Notes under the pieces: generated by a model
What the model was told of the DNA's origin: nothing
Seen by the model: the letters and a program-made list of their open reading frames with translations, nothing else
Database searches by the model: none
Part shown: positions 1-8,308 of the stretch, in pieces
Numbering within the stretch: the stretch's first letter is position 1
Layout of the letters: the number at the start of each line of letters is the position of its first letter
Source of the DNA: Nocardioides luteus
GTDB lineage: Bacteria > Actinomycetota > Actinomycetes > Propionibacteriales > Nocardioidaceae
DNA length: 40,080 nucleotides
Direction: 5' to 3'
NCBI RefSeq assembly: GCF_014648595.1
Contig: NZ_BMRK01000006.1
Location: 200,349 to 240,428, forward strand
Made by a program: the position numbers and the translations under genes

Positions 1-1382
1 TCGCGGGGGGGGTTGGGGCGGAGGGATGCCCAGGTGGCGAGGGTGATGGCCAGGAGCATGACTGCGTTGTGGGCGTACTTCGGGAAGGGGGCTACGTCGC
101 CGATGAGGGGAAAATAGGTGAAGGCGAGGATGCCGCGGAGGAGGAGGTACGTGGCGGCGAGGGCGGCGGTGTGGCGGAGCGTCCAGGGGCGGGTGCGGGA
201 AGCCAGCCACACCAGGACGGCGATGGCGCTGGTGGTCGTCACCGCCACGAACACGCCGAGCCAGGTCGCGGGGAGCAGGTCGGGGATCACGGCGGCGACC
301 AGGCCCACCGCGACGATCTGCCAGATCGGGAGCGGACGTGAGTCCGACGACGCGGACTCCGCACGCGGATGTCGAGCGCGGCGTACGCCGACGAGCACCG
401 CGGCGAGTACGAACCCTGCCACCACGACCGCGGCGCCGACGAGCTGCGCCGGGCTGCCCGAGCGCGACTCCGGGTCGTTCACGATCAGCGCCGCCGCGAC
501 GCCGTAGCCGACCACCGCGAGCACAGCACCGATCGCACCCACCCACGGCCTCCTGGCCGTGGAAGGCACCCACGCCTCGGCCAGCGCGAGCGGCGCGGCG
601 AAGCTGTAGATCACGTGGCCGATGATGAAGGAGTAGGCGTTGTAGCCGCTGAACCCGAGAGCCGGGATCAGGGTCGGCTCGCGGCTCTCCTCCCAGCCCT
701 CGTAGCCGCCGTAGTCGGCGCTGAACAGCGACTGGTCGATGAGCCCGGCCTGCGCCGTGCCGAGCGCTGCGAAGAGCAGCAGCAGGCTCGGCCAGCCCCA
801 GCCGCGACGACGGACCAGCTCGCGGGCGAGCAGCGCCGGCGCACCGTAGAGCGCCCCGAAGAAGACCACCGCGAAGGCGATGGCGCCGGGGTCGCCGGTG
901 TTGTCCGCGTACGCGGCCAGCAGCTCGGCGCCGAGGGCGGACAGGACCAGCAGGCCGATCACCTGGAACCGGGTCACCCGCGGCCGCCGCGGCGTACGTT
1001 CCGGTCCCTCCTGGCCGGAGGGATCGGAACGTGGCGGCAGCGGCCGGAACCAGCGGCGGACGAGGCCGACGGCCGCCACCAGGAGACCCACGACCTCGAT
1101 CCAGCGGGCGACCGCCTCCGGCACACCGCTGTCCGCGATGAGCTCCGGGCCGAGACCGTTGCGTACCGACACGAAGGTCACCACGACGACGGCCGCCAGA
1201 CCGAGGACGACGCCGGCCCGGCCGCGCCACCACCACGCGCCCGCCGCGCCGACCAGCAGCACGACGACGCCGAGGTTGAACCGGACCCCGCCGCCGGGGG
1301 CGGGTGGCTGGAACACCGACAGCGCGAAGAGACCGAAGGCGGCGAGGAGAAGTCCGGCTGGAGCCAGCCGTTGCCAGTGCAT
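1..1382 (-). CDS. Polytopic membrane protein, 3' end cut off by window edge
   Basis: An open frame runs on the minus strand from the ATG at 1382-1380 to the left edge without a stop, about 460 codons. It begins MHWQRLAPAGLLLAAFGLFA and continues as alternating hydrophobic segments and short Arg-rich loops, roughly ten membrane spans by eye. One loop contains DYGGYEGWEESREPTLIPAL, followed by GYNAYSFIIGHVIYSFAAPLALAEAW. I do not recognise a family or a catalytic motif, so function is unknown; a membrane protein restricted to actinobacteria is my guess. The plus-strand frames across this stretch are Arg/Pro-rich shadows. The C-terminus lies outside the window. Confidence 0.75.
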   Translation of the reverse strand, partial: MHWQRLAPAGLLLAAFGLFALSVFQPPAPGGGVRFNLGVVVLLVGAAGAWWWRGRAGVVLGLAAVVVVTFVSVRNGLGPELIADSGVPEAVARWIEVVGLLVAAVGLVRRWFRPLPPRSDPSGQEGPERTPRRPRVTRFQVIGLLVLSALGAELLAAYADNTGDPGAIAFAVVFFGALYGAPALLARELVRRRGWGWPSLLLLFAALGTAQAGLIDQSLFSADYGGYEGWEESREPTLIPALGFSGYNAYSFIIGHVIYSFAAPLALAEAWVPSTARRPWVGAIGAVLAVVGYGVAAALIVNDPESRSGSPAQLVGAAVVVAGFVLAAVLVGVRRARHPRAESASSDSRPLPIWQIVAVGLVAAVIPDLLPATWLGVFVAVTTTSAIAVLVWLASRTRPWTLRHTAALAATYLLLRGILAFTYFPLIGDVAPFPKYAHNAVMLLAITLATWASLRPNPPR

Positions 1383-1470
1383 GGGCCAACGTTAGGGGTG
1401 GCGCAGCCTCCGCCGCATCGTCCTCGGGTCGCGGGCCACCCCTACTTTGGGCGCATGCCGACCGAGGCGG

Positions 1471-1980
1471 TCAGCCCTCGGTGGAGCCACGACCCGGCCG
1501 CCAGAAGGCAGCCAGCAGGAGCGCCGTGCCGAGCACTCCCCCGCCGAGCGCGACCGCTCCACCGATCCAGCCGTCGTAGACGATGCCTAGCGCGGAGTCG
1601 AGCGAGATCGTGCCGGGGCCGGTGACGCCGAGAACGACCGAGACGACGGCCAGGATCATGACGTACTCCCAGCCCTCCTTGAAGACGAAGAAGCCGTTGG
1701 GGCGGTGGGCCAGCAGCGCGGCGACGAGCATCACGCCGACGACGCCGGCAGCGGCCAGCGGCGTGATGAGGCCGAGGATCAGGAGCACGCCGGCGCCGAT
1801 CTCGGTCACCACGCTGGCCCACGCCTGCAGCTTGCCGTGGCGCAGGCCGAGGCTCTCGAACCAGCCGGCGGTGCCGGCGATCTTGCCGCCGCCACGCCAG
1901 TGGTTGACGCCGTGGGCGACCATCGTGCCTCCCACCGCGAGGCGGAGCAGCATCAGGGCAAGGTCGACGGGGTCCATCAC
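1471..1980 (-). CDS. DoxX family membrane protein
   Basis: A 169-residue protein with about four membrane helices. The N-terminal stretch LMLLRLAVGGTMVAHGVNHW and the later GWFESLGLRHGKLQAWASVVTE are typical of the DoxX family (small integral membrane proteins of uncertain, often redox-linked, role). HRPNGFFVFKEGWEYVMILA matches the family's conserved third-helix region. The start is either GTG at 1980 or the next codon, ATG at 1977. It lies 88 bp from the membrane-protein gene at 1-1382 on the same strand and is divergent from the EamA exporter. The family call is firm; a substrate or partner cannot be inferred. Confidence 0.85.
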   Translation of the reverse strand: MMDPVDLALMLLRLAVGGTMVAHGVNHWRGGGKIAGTAGWFESLGLRHGKLQAWASVVTEIGAGVLLILGLITPLAAAGVVGVMLVAALLAHRPNGFFVFKEGWEYVMILAVVSVVLGVTGPGTISLDSALGIVYDGWIGGAVALGGGVLGTALLLAAFWRPGRGSTEG

Positions 1981-2011
1981 AGAAGTCCTCGGTGTCGGGG
2001 GTTGGGTCGGT

Positions 2012-2031
2012 CCAGCCTAGGAGCAGGCTGG
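2012..2031. other. Small hairpin in the divergent DoxX/EamA intergenic region
   Basis: CCAGCCT (2012-2018) pairs with AGGCTGG (2025-2031) around a 6-nt loop. It lies in the 87-bp gap between two divergent genes, so it is more likely an operator-like dyad than a terminator. No promoter hexamers are clear. Confidence 0.3.
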
Positions 2032-2067
2032 GAACGATGTGTGGAGCGACGCCGTAGGCTCACCCGA

Positions 2068-2934
2068 ATGCTGCTGCTGGGAGTCGCCCTCGCCCTCGGA
2101 TCGGCGGTCGCCCACGCCACCTGGAACACCGCGTCGAAGACGATCGCGCCCGCGGGACGGCCGGCGCTGTGGGGGGTCGCGATCGTGGAGTGCTGCCTGG
2201 TCGTCACGGTCACCGCGGTGGTGATGATCGTGCGCGGCCACGGCATCGCGGTCTCGTGGGAGCTCCTCCTGCTCTCGCTCGGCAGCACCACGATGCACGC
2301 GCTCACGATGGGCCTGGTCCAGGTGGCCTACCGCGACTTCGACGTCAGCCAGATCTACCCGCTCTCCCGCGGCCTCGCTCCGGTCGTGGTGGCGCTCACC
2401 GGCATCGTCGTGCTCGGTCAGTGGCTGAGCTGGGCGCAGTGGGCCGGCGTGCTCCTGATGGCCGCGGCGGTCGGGGCCCTGCTCTTCGAGACGGTCCGCA
2501 CCGGCGGCTCGCTGCAGGCCAAGCCGCTGCTCTGGTCGGCGGGCATCGCGGTCTCGATCGCCGGCTACACCACCTATGACGGCTGGGTCGTCGTCGAGCG
2601 CGGCCTCGACCCGATCGCCTACTACGCGGTCGGCACCGTGATCCAGGTCGGCCTGTGGAGCGTGGTCGTGCGCGGCAAGTACGCCGAGGGGCTGCGCCAG
2701 CTCAGGATCCACGCCCGGACGGTGGCCGTGCTCGCAGTGCTGGTCCCGACCTCGTACGTCCTCAGCCTCTACGCCACGCTGCACGCACCGGTCTCGCTGG
2801 TGGCGGCGGTGCGCAGCTCGAGCCTGATCTGGGTCGCGATCTCGGCGGCGCTGGTGCTGCGCGAGCCGATCGGGAGGGTACGCATCGCCGCGACCGTCCT
2901 CGCCGCATCCGCCGTGGTCGCGATGGTGGTCTGA
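2068..2934 (+). CDS. EamA/DMT family transporter
   Basis: A 288-residue polytopic protein, about ten helices in two repeated halves, the usual size and shape of a drug/metabolite (EamA) exporter. YPLSRGLAPVVVALTGIVVLGQ in the first half and APVSLVAAVRSSSLIWVAIS in the second are the paired EamA signatures near helix ends. I chose the ATG at 2068 because the protein then starts directly in helix 1 (MLLLGVALALGSAVAHATWN); the open frame extends upstream to 1705 but only as Arg/Gly-rich sequence antisense to DoxX. The substrate is unknown. It is convergent with the TetR gene 16 bp downstream. Confidence 0.87.
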   Translation: MLLLGVALALGSAVAHATWNTASKTIAPAGRPALWGVAIVECCLVVTVTAVVMIVRGHGIAVSWELLLLSLGSTTMHALTMGLVQVAYRDFDVSQIYPLSRGLAPVVVALTGIVVLGQWLSWAQWAGVLLMAAAVGALLFETVRTGGSLQAKPLLWSAGIAVSIAGYTTYDGWVVVERGLDPIAYYAVGTVIQVGLWSVVVRGKYAEGLRQLRIHARTVAVLAVLVPTSYVLSLYATLHAPVSLVAAVRSSSLIWVAISAALVLREPIGRVRIAATVLAASAVVAMVV

Positions 2935-2950
2935 GCCCCCACCGTCGCAG

Positions 2951-3586
2951 CTAGACCGATTTCGGCGCCATCAGCATGGGCAGCATCCCGACCGCCTGGG
3001 CGCGCAGGTCCTCGAGGGCGCCCTCGCGGCCGTTGAGGTGGCCCAGCAGCCCCTGCTGGAAGATGCCGTCGAACATCCCGTAGACCACGGCGGAGTCGAG
3101 CGCTGGCTCAGCGCCGGCGAGCTCGGCGTAGCGGCTCACGATCCGGTCGACCATGTCGTCGAGGCTCTTGTCGATCTGGCTGACGGCCTCGCGCAAGCTC
3201 TCCTCGAACATCGACTGCGAGCGCAGGTCGTACCAGAGCCGGTGCATCGGCGCCTCCTCGACGATCGTCTCGACGAGCTTGTCGCCGAACCGCTCGGCGA
3301 GGTCGTCGGGAGAGGTCGCCTCGGCGACGACGCCGTCGTAACGGTGGACGCAGGTCTCCTTGTAGTAGCGCACGCAGAAGACGATCAGCTCGAGCTTGTC
3401 GTGGAAGTAGTAGTGCACGACGCCGTGGCTGAACTCGGAGTTGTTGGCGATCTCGCGCAGGCTCGAGCGTGCGTAGCCCAGCTCCCCCAGCGTACGCAGA
3501 GCCGACTCGGCGAGCGCCCGACGGCGCTCGTCGTGCTTGTCGGCAGGCGTGCGGCGAGACGCCTTGCGAGCTGCGGCCTGGGTCAT
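2951..3586 (-). CDS. TetR/AcrR family transcriptional regulator
   Basis: A 211-residue repressor-type protein. The N-terminal helix-turn-helix covers about residues 18-65 (LRTLGELGYARSSLREIA, then SEFSHGVVHYYFHDKLELI, the family's recognition helix and HYYF signature). The rest is an all-helical ligand-binding domain, BetI-like by eye. The ATG at 3586 puts the protein clear of the operator array at 3652-3681; the open frame reaches 3649 but would run close to it. It is divergent from the SDR-reductase-ligase operon, which is its likely target. The ligand is unknown; an acyl-CoA or the acid handled by that operon is a guess. Confidence 0.88.
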   Translation of the reverse strand: MTQAAARKASRRTPADKHDERRRALAESALRTLGELGYARSSLREIANNSEFSHGVVHYYFHDKLELIVFCVRYYKETCVHRYDGVVAEATSPDDLAERFGDKLVETIVEEAPMHRLWYDLRSQSMFEESLREAVSQIDKSLDDMVDRIVSRYAELAGAEPALDSAVVYGMFDGIFQQGLLGHLNGREGALEDLRAQAVGMLPMLMAPKSV

Positions 3587-3651
3587 GGGCGGCAACGATA
3601 CCCCCTTCTTCTCGCGACCCCGCCTCAGCGCGAGTCGTTTTCTGGTCAATC

Positions 3652-3681
3652 GTCAAGAGAAATCTTGACAGTCGTCAAGAT
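3652..3681. promoter_or_regulatory. TetR operator array: three alternating half-sites
   Basis: GTCAAGA (3652-3658), TCTTGAC (3663-3669) and GTCAAGA (3674-3680) alternate in orientation, each pair separated by exactly 4 nt, so two overlapping palindromes share the middle half-site. The right palindrome extends to 8-bp arms (ATCTTGAC and GTCAAGAT, 3662-3681). The middle half-site includes TTGACA (3665-3670), a perfect -35 hexamer facing the SDR gene. No good -10 is seen. The position between a TetR gene and its divergent operon supports an operator role; the binding itself is inference. Confidence 0.72.
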
Positions 3682-3729
3682 CAGCGATTGGCTGTGTGAG
3701 CCCGATCACAGCGACGAAGGAGTCACAGA

Positions 3730-4512
3730 ATGACCGATCTGAGCGGACGTACAGCGCTCGTCACCGGCGGAGCCCAGGGGCTGGGCGAGGGGATGGCCCG
3801 CGCGCTCGCCGCGGCGGGAGCCAAGGTCGCGGTCGCCGACCTGCAGGACGACCAGGGTGCCAAGGTGGCCGAGTCGATCGGCGGCGCCTTCGTGCACCTC
3901 GACGTCACCGACGAGGCCTCCTGGGACGCGGGAGTCGCAGCGGCTGTCGACGCCGTCGGCGGGCTCGACGTCCTCGTCAACAACGCGGGCGTGGAGATCA
4001 CCAGCCTGATCACCGAGCTCGACCCGGCCGACGTGAAGAAGATGCTGGAGGTCAACGTGCTCGGCACCTCCCTCGGCCTCAAGCACGGGCTGCGGACCAT
4101 GCGGCCGGGCGGCGCCGCCGGCAACGGCGGCGTGATCATCAACGTCGCCTCCGTCGCGGCCACCATCGCCTTCCCCGGCATCGCCGTCTACTCGGCCACC
4201 AAGAGCGCCGTCGACCGGCTGACCCGCGTCGCCGCGATGGAGAGCGGCCAGCTCGGCTACGGCGTACGTGTCAACTGCGTCTACCCCGGCCTGGTGCCGA
4301 CCGAGATGGGTGCCGGGCTCGCCAACGATGTCGCCCAGCTCGGCCTGTTCGAGTCGCCCGAGGCCGCCGTCGCCGGCGTGGTCGAGCTGACCCCGTCCGG
4401 ACGCCTCGGCACCGTGCAGGACATCGCCGACGCGGTCGTCTTCCTGGCCTCCGACCAGGCCGCTTTCGTCAACGGCGTCGGCCTCCCGGTCGACGGCGGG
4501 ATGGGGATGTGA
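3730..4512 (+). CDS. SDR family NAD(P)-dependent oxidoreductase
   Basis: A 260-residue classical short-chain dehydrogenase/reductase. The Rossmann glycine motif TGGAQGLGEGMA is at residues about 11-22, an acidic residue follows beta-2 (VAVADL, suggesting NAD+), NNAGVE is near residue 86, the catalytic Ser is in NVASVAA, and YSATKSA carries the Tyr and Lys. The C-terminus has the usual LASDQAAFVNGVGLPVDGG. It is first in a three-gene operon with a saccharopine-dehydrogenase-like protein (2-nt gap) and an acyl-CoA ligase, which suggests oxidation of a hydroxyl on an acyl-CoA or related ring substrate. The exact substrate cannot be read from sequence. Confidence 0.9.
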   Translation: MTDLSGRTALVTGGAQGLGEGMARALAAAGAKVAVADLQDDQGAKVAESIGGAFVHLDVTDEASWDAGVAAAVDAVGGLDVLVNNAGVEITSLITELDPADVKKMLEVNVLGTSLGLKHGLRTMRPGGAAGNGGVIINVASVAATIAFPGIAVYSATKSAVDRLTRVAAMESGQLGYGVRVNCVYPGLVPTEMGAGLANDVAQLGLFESPEAAVAGVVELTPSGRLGTVQDIADAVVFLASDQAAFVNGVGLPVDGGMGM

Positions 4513-4514
4513 CC

Positions 4515-5648
4515 ATGAGCGAGAAGAAGCCCGTCGTCGTCTACGGCGCCTCCGGCTACACCGGCCGGCTGGTCTGCGAATACCTGCGCGAGCTGGGGCT
4601 GCCGTTCGTGGCCGCCGGCCGCTCCAAGGACAAGCTGGTCGCCTCGATGGCCGCCAACGTGCCCGGCATCGAGACCGCCGACTACGAGGTCGCCGAGGTC
4701 GAGCACACGGTCGAGGCGCTCACCGAGCTGTTCACCGGCTCCCGCGTCGTGCTCAACACCGTCGGCCCGTTCTCCAAGCACGGTCCCGAGGTCGTCGAGG
4801 CGGCGCTGGCCGCCGGCGCCCACTACACCGACACCACCGGCGAGCAGGACTGGCTGATGACCTGCGAGTCGAGCTACGGCGAGGCGTACGCGGCCAAGGG
4901 TCTGCTGCTCGCGCCGGGCATCGCGCAGATGTACACCACCGGCGAGATCGCCGCCGAGCTCTGCCTCGAGCAGCCTGGCCTCGACACCCTCGACATCGCG
5001 GTCTTCTGGGGCGGCTCCCCCACGATCGCCTCGACGCGCACGATCCTGGTCAACGCCGCGACCGCGAAGGCGCACTACCTGGAGCAGAACGAGTACGTCG
5101 AGTTCGACCCGGAGGCCGGGCTGGTCCCGCTCGTGGTGCCGGGGCAGCACGAGCTGGCGCTCTCGCTGCCGTGGGGCGGCACCTCCCACCCGGTCTGGTA
5201 CCGCCGCGACCCACGGGTCTCCAGCTGCAAGGCCCAGGGCGGCGTCTTCAACACCGCGCTGATGCACGGGGTGCCGCAGATCGTCGCGGGTGCGCTCGAG
5301 GCGACCAAGGACATGGACCCCGAGCAGCGCGACGAGGCCCTGACCGCGACCGCTGCGCAGGTGATGAACGAGATGCCGCCGCGGGAGAACCCACGGCTCA
5401 ACAAGTCGCTCGACTCGGTGCACGCCTCGGGTCCGCTCGGCCGCGCGCACTGCGTCATCCACGGCAACCAGAACTACAAGCAGACCAGCCTGCTGCAGGC
5501 GTACGCAGCCCACTCCCTCCTGCAGCAGCCGCCGCGGCGCGTCGGGTTCGCCTCGGGCTGCCAGGCGTTCGGCCACCGTGAGCTGCTCGGCCAGCTGCAG
5601 GCGTTCGGGCTCGTCTCGGAGCCGGTCCTGACCCGGCAGCGCGGCTGA
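4515..5648 (+). CDS. Saccharopine dehydrogenase-like NAD(P)-binding protein
   Basis: A 377-residue protein with an N-terminal Rossmann fold: VVVYGASGYTGRLVCEYL (residues about 7-24) is the glycine-rich motif of the saccharopine dehydrogenase / trans-acting enoyl reductase family, followed by VVLNTVGPFSKHGPEVVEAALAAGAHYTDTTGE, the family's second signature. The ATG at 4515 follows the SDR stop by 2 nt, indicating translational coupling. Family members act on diverse imines or enoyl groups and several remain uncharacterised. Given an SDR upstream and an acyl-CoA ligase downstream, reduction of a lipid or acyl intermediate is plausible but unproven; saccharopine itself is unlikely. Confidence 0.8.
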   Translation: MSEKKPVVVYGASGYTGRLVCEYLRELGLPFVAAGRSKDKLVASMAANVPGIETADYEVAEVEHTVEALTELFTGSRVVLNTVGPFSKHGPEVVEAALAAGAHYTDTTGEQDWLMTCESSYGEAYAAKGLLLAPGIAQMYTTGEIAAELCLEQPGLDTLDIAVFWGGSPTIASTRTILVNAATAKAHYLEQNEYVEFDPEAGLVPLVVPGQHELALSLPWGGTSHPVWYRRDPRVSSCKAQGGVFNTALMHGVPQIVAGALEATKDMDPEQRDEALTATAAQVMNEMPPRENPRLNKSLDSVHASGPLGRAHCVIHGNQNYKQTSLLQAYAAHSLLQQPPRRVGFASGCQAFGHRELLGQLQAFGLVSEPVLTRQRG

Positions 5649-5658
5649 GGAGGCGTCG

Positions 5659-7224
5659 ATGCGGCTGGTCGACTACCTCGACAAGGGCGCCTCGCTCGGC
5701 GGCGATGCACCCTGTCTCGTCTGCGGCGAGGACACCTGGACGTACGCCGAGGTCGTCGACCTCTCGAAGCGTGTCGCCGCGGGCCTGCGGGCCCGCGGCG
5801 TCGCGCCGGGGGCGAAGGTCGCCATCCTCTCGGCCAACGACCCGGTCGCCTTCGCCTCGGTGTTCGGGATCAGCCGTGCGGGGGCGGTGTGGTGCCCGAT
5901 CAACCCGCGCAGCGAGGCCGCCGAGAACCGCGAGCTCCTCGAGCTCTTCGGCTGCTCGGTGCTGATCTTCCAGGCCTCCTTCGCCGGCCTGGTCGACGAG
6001 ATCCGCGGCGACCTGCCGGAGCTGACCACCCTGGTCTGCCTGGACGGCTCGTTCGACTGGGCGCTGACCTGGGCGGACTTCCTGCGAGCCCCGGAGGTCG
6101 AGCCTGTCGAGACCTCTCCGTCGGACGACCCGCCCGACGACCCGCCTGACGACCTCGCCATGGTCGTCGGCACCGGCGGCACCACCGGCCGCCCCAAGGG
6201 CGTCATGCTCACCGGCACCAACCTGGAGACGATGTCGGCGATCACTTTGATGTCCTACCCGTGGCCGGGCGCCCCGGAGCGACCGACCTACCTCGCGCTC
6301 GCACCGCTCACCCACGCCGCCGGGGTGCTCTGCTTCCCGGTGCTGTGCCTGGGCGGCAAGATCGTGGTGATGCGTACCCCCGACGTGGGTGCGTTCCTCG
6401 AGCACGTCGAGCAGCATCACGTCACCCACACGTTTCTGCCGCCGACGCTGATCTACCTGGTGCTCGACCACCCGGCGCTGAGCTCGACGAACCTGAGGTC
6501 GCTGCGCTGCTTCTGGTACGGCGCGGCGCCGATGTCCGCGACCCGGCTGGAGGAGGCGCTGACCCGGATCGGCCCGGTGATGGCCCAGCTCTTCGGGCAG
6601 ACGGAGGCACCGATGATGATCGCCACCATGGGCCCGGCCGACCACTTCCGCGGCGACGGGTCGATCGCCACCGAGCGGCTCTCCTCCGCCGGCCGGCCGG
6701 CACCCCTGGTGACGGTCTCGATCATGGGCGAGCGGGGCGCGCTGCTCGGCCCCGGAGAGCGCGGTGAGATCGTCGTACGCAGCTCCCTGGTCATGCGCGG
6801 CTACCTGAACAACCCCGAGGCCACCGCCGAGGCGAGCGCCTACGGCTGGCTCCACACCGGCGACATCGGCTACCTCGACGACGAGGGCTTCCTGCACATC
6901 GTCGACCGCGCCAAGGACATGGTGATCACCGGCGGCTTCAACGTCTTCTCCACGGAGGTCGAGCAGGCCCTGATGACCCATCCGTCAGTCGCCGACTGCG
7001 CGGTCGTCGGCCTCCCCGACGAGAAGTGGGGCGAGCGCGTCACCGCCGTCGTCCTCCCCCGCCCCGGCGCCGAGGTCGACGTCGAAGCCCTCAAGTCCCA
7101 CGTCAAGGAGCAGCTCGGCTCGGTCAAGACCCCCAAACAGATCGAGGTCTGGCCCGACCTCCCGCGCTCGAAGGTAGGCAAGGTGCTCAAGGCGGAGATC
7201 AAGAAGGAGTTGCGGGGCTCGTGA
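5659..7224 (+). CDS. Acyl-CoA synthetase (AMP-forming), fadD type
   Basis: A 521-residue class I adenylate-forming ligase that activates a carboxylic acid to its CoA thioester. The P-loop GTGGTTGRPKGVM is at about residues 170-182, the A5 region is LFGQTEAPMM, the A7 region is YGWLHTGDIGYLDDEGFLHIVDRAKDMVITGGFN, and the C-terminal catalytic Lys is in LPRSKVGKVLK. GAGGAG lies just upstream of the ATG. It is the last gene of the operon that starts at 3730. Oddly, residues 145-152 (PEVEPVET) are encoded by a copy of the 19-bp REP-like element, followed by a DDPPDDPPDD low-complexity linker right before the P-loop. The acid substrate is unknown. Confidence 0.92.
   Translation: MRLVDYLDKGASLGGDAPCLVCGEDTWTYAEVVDLSKRVAAGLRARGVAPGAKVAILSANDPVAFASVFGISRAGAVWCPINPRSEAAENRELLELFGCSVLIFQASFAGLVDEIRGDLPELTTLVCLDGSFDWALTWADFLRAPEVEPVETSPSDDPPDDPPDDLAMVVGTGGTTGRPKGVMLTGTNLETMSAITLMSYPWPGAPERPTYLALAPLTHAAGVLCFPVLCLGGKIVVMRTPDVGAFLEHVEQHHVTHTFLPPTLIYLVLDHPALSSTNLRSLRCFWYGAAPMSATRLEEALTRIGPVMAQLFGQTEAPMMIATMGPADHFRGDGSIATERLSSAGRPAPLVTVSIMGERGALLGPGERGEIVVRSSLVMRGYLNNPEATAEASAYGWLHTGDIGYLDDEGFLHIVDRAKDMVITGGFNVFSTEVEQALMTHPSVADCAVVGLPDEKWGERVTAVVLPRPGAEVDVEALKSHVKEQLGSVKTPKQIEVWPDLPRSKVGKVLKAEIKKELRGS
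6096..6114. repeat. REP-like 19-bp element inside the acyl-CoA synthetase gene
   Basis: GGTCGAGCCTGTCGAGACC lies in frame in the synthetase and is translated. The same 19 bp, with five more identical flanking bases on the left, recurs in the intergenic DNA at 11221-11244, and a one-mismatch inverted copy is at 30219-30237. The element is an imperfect palindrome (GGTCGAG / CTCGACC type). Confidence 0.75.
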
Positions 7225-7331
7225 TGCCGAGTCGGCGCATCTGCCCCGCCCGGTGATGCCGAGTCGGCGCATCTGCCCCCGTGCCGCGCGAAGCGAAGCG
7301 AGCGCGAGGGGGCTGATGCGCCGACTCGGCG
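7222..7331. repeat. Cluster of three GATGC-GCCGAnTCGGC repeat units
   Basis: Two direct copies of a 26-nt unit (7222-7247 and 7254-7279) start exactly 32 nt apart, and a third shorter inverted copy lies at 7315-7331. The core is the near-palindrome GCCGA-n-TCGGC followed by GCATCTGCCCC. Copy 1 overlaps the synthetase stop codon, so the first unit supplies the TGA. Copies 2 and 3 could pair into a long hairpin that ends transcription of the convergent genes. The rest of the 134-bp gap holds an AAGCGAAGCGAGCGCGAG stretch and no gene. Confidence 0.75.
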
Positions 7332-7358
7332 CGGGCCTTGATCACCCCGCCCCCACAC

Positions 7359-7868
7359 TCACCCACGCGGAAACGACGCCGCGTCTGCCGCGTACGAAAC
7401 CATCCACCCCGGATCGATCGTCGCGTACACAACCCCCGCCTCGTCCCACGTCTGCGGATCAGATCCGTAGAACTCGGTGAAGTACGCGTTGTGAGCCTCG
7501 AACTCCGGCCCCTCGGAGAAGACGCGGGCCTGACCATGCGTGAAGACGCCGACCCGCTCCCCGTCGACATGAGTGGCACTGACCGCCGGCCGGGCACGCA
7601 TGTGCTTGATCTTGACCGCGGTGGCAGAGGTGCCGAACAGCCAGCGCCCGTGGACGAAATGTCCGTCGACACAGCTCGTCCGCGGCTCCCCGCGCGCGGT
7701 GACGGTGGCCAGCACCAGCACCTTCATGCCCGTCAGCTCGGTGACGAGCTGACGGGCATCGAGGCGGTGATCGTCGTCGACGATCCCGGTCAGGTGGCTG
7801 TTCGCTCGGCCGATCGAGGCGTCCAGGAGGCGTTGCAGGTCGGCGATCTCTTCGTCTGTCTCGTGCAC
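7359..7868 (-). CDS. Pyridoxamine 5'-phosphate oxidase family protein
   Basis: A 169-residue FMN-binding split-barrel protein. MKVLVLATVTARGEPRTSCVDGHFVHGRWLFGTSATAVKIKHMRARPAVSATHV (about residues 48-101) is the PPOX barrel core, with the conserved K-HMRARPAVSAT stretch that usually contacts the flavin phosphate. It probably binds FMN, or F420 as in many actinobacterial members; the substrate is unknown. It lies 50 bp downstream of the thioesterase gene on the same strand and may be cotranscribed with the homogentisate operon, though a link to tyrosine breakdown is not obvious. The C-terminus ends beside the repeat cluster at 7222-7331. Confidence 0.82.
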   Translation of the reverse strand: MHETDEEIADLQRLLDASIGRANSHLTGIVDDDHRLDARQLVTELTGMKVLVLATVTARGEPRTSCVDGHFVHGRWLFGTSATAVKIKHMRARPAVSATHVDGERVGVFTHGQARVFSEGPEFEAHNAYFTEFYGSDPQTWDEAGVVYATIDPGWMVSYAADAASFPRG

Positions 7869-7918
7869 ACGAGGAGTCTCACACCAGCACGACCCCGGCG
7901 GCTTGACCGTTCTTGCGG

Positions 7919-8308
7919 CTATTCGATCGCGGCGGCGATCTCCGGCGGGATGGCGGTCGAGCCCGAGCCGTCGGCGGCGACGACCACGTAGACGACCGAG
8001 ACCGCGCAGGCGACCTCCTCGCCCCGGCGGAACTCGAACTCGAGCGTGAAGCTCTTGGTGCCGATCCGGGCAGTACGCACCGGCACCTGCACCTTGTCGC
8101 CGAAGCCGATCCCGGCCTTCCAGTCGAGGTCGGCGTGGGCGAGCTGGACGTCGACGCCGAGCTCCTGCCAGCGGCTGAACGGCACCCCGCGCGCCTCGAT
8201 GAAGTGAGTCATCGCCTCATCGACGTAGGTGAGGTACCAGCCGTTGAACATCACCCCCTGCTGGTCGATCTCGAGATAGCGCGGCGAGAACTCGTAGACC
8301 GACGTCAC
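7919..8308 (-). CDS. Acyl-CoA thioesterase, hotdog fold (4-HBT/YbgC type)
   Basis: A 129-residue single hotdog domain. YLEIDQQGVMFNGWYLTYVDEAMTHF (residues about 11-36) matches the 4-hydroxybenzoyl-CoA thioesterase signature; the Asp of EID is the expected catalytic residue. FTLEFEFRRGEEVACAVSVVYVVV forms the C-terminal strands. The GTG start overlaps the fahA stop by four bases (GTGA), so translation is coupled. It occupies the third place of the hmgA-fahA operon, where a maleylacetoacetate isomerase might be expected; it is not related to that enzyme. A role in removing stalled acyl-CoA thioesters is possible but inferred. Confidence 0.87.
   Translation of the reverse strand: MTSVYEFSPRYLEIDQQGVMFNGWYLTYVDEAMTHFIEARGVPFSRWQELGVDVQLAHADLDWKAGIGFGDKVQVPVRTARIGTKSFTLEFEFRRGEEVACAVSVVYVVVAADGSGSTAIPPEIAAAIE

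Noticed and set aside
369-1625. Plus-strand frame of 418 codons at the left edge
   Set aside because: Antisense to a hydrophobic protein running off the left edge; the sequence is Arg/Glu-rich with no family features.
3587-3649. Longer N-terminus for the first TetR regulator
   Set aside because: The extra residues (Arg/Lys-rich) do not match TetR proteins, and the start would lie against the operator array.
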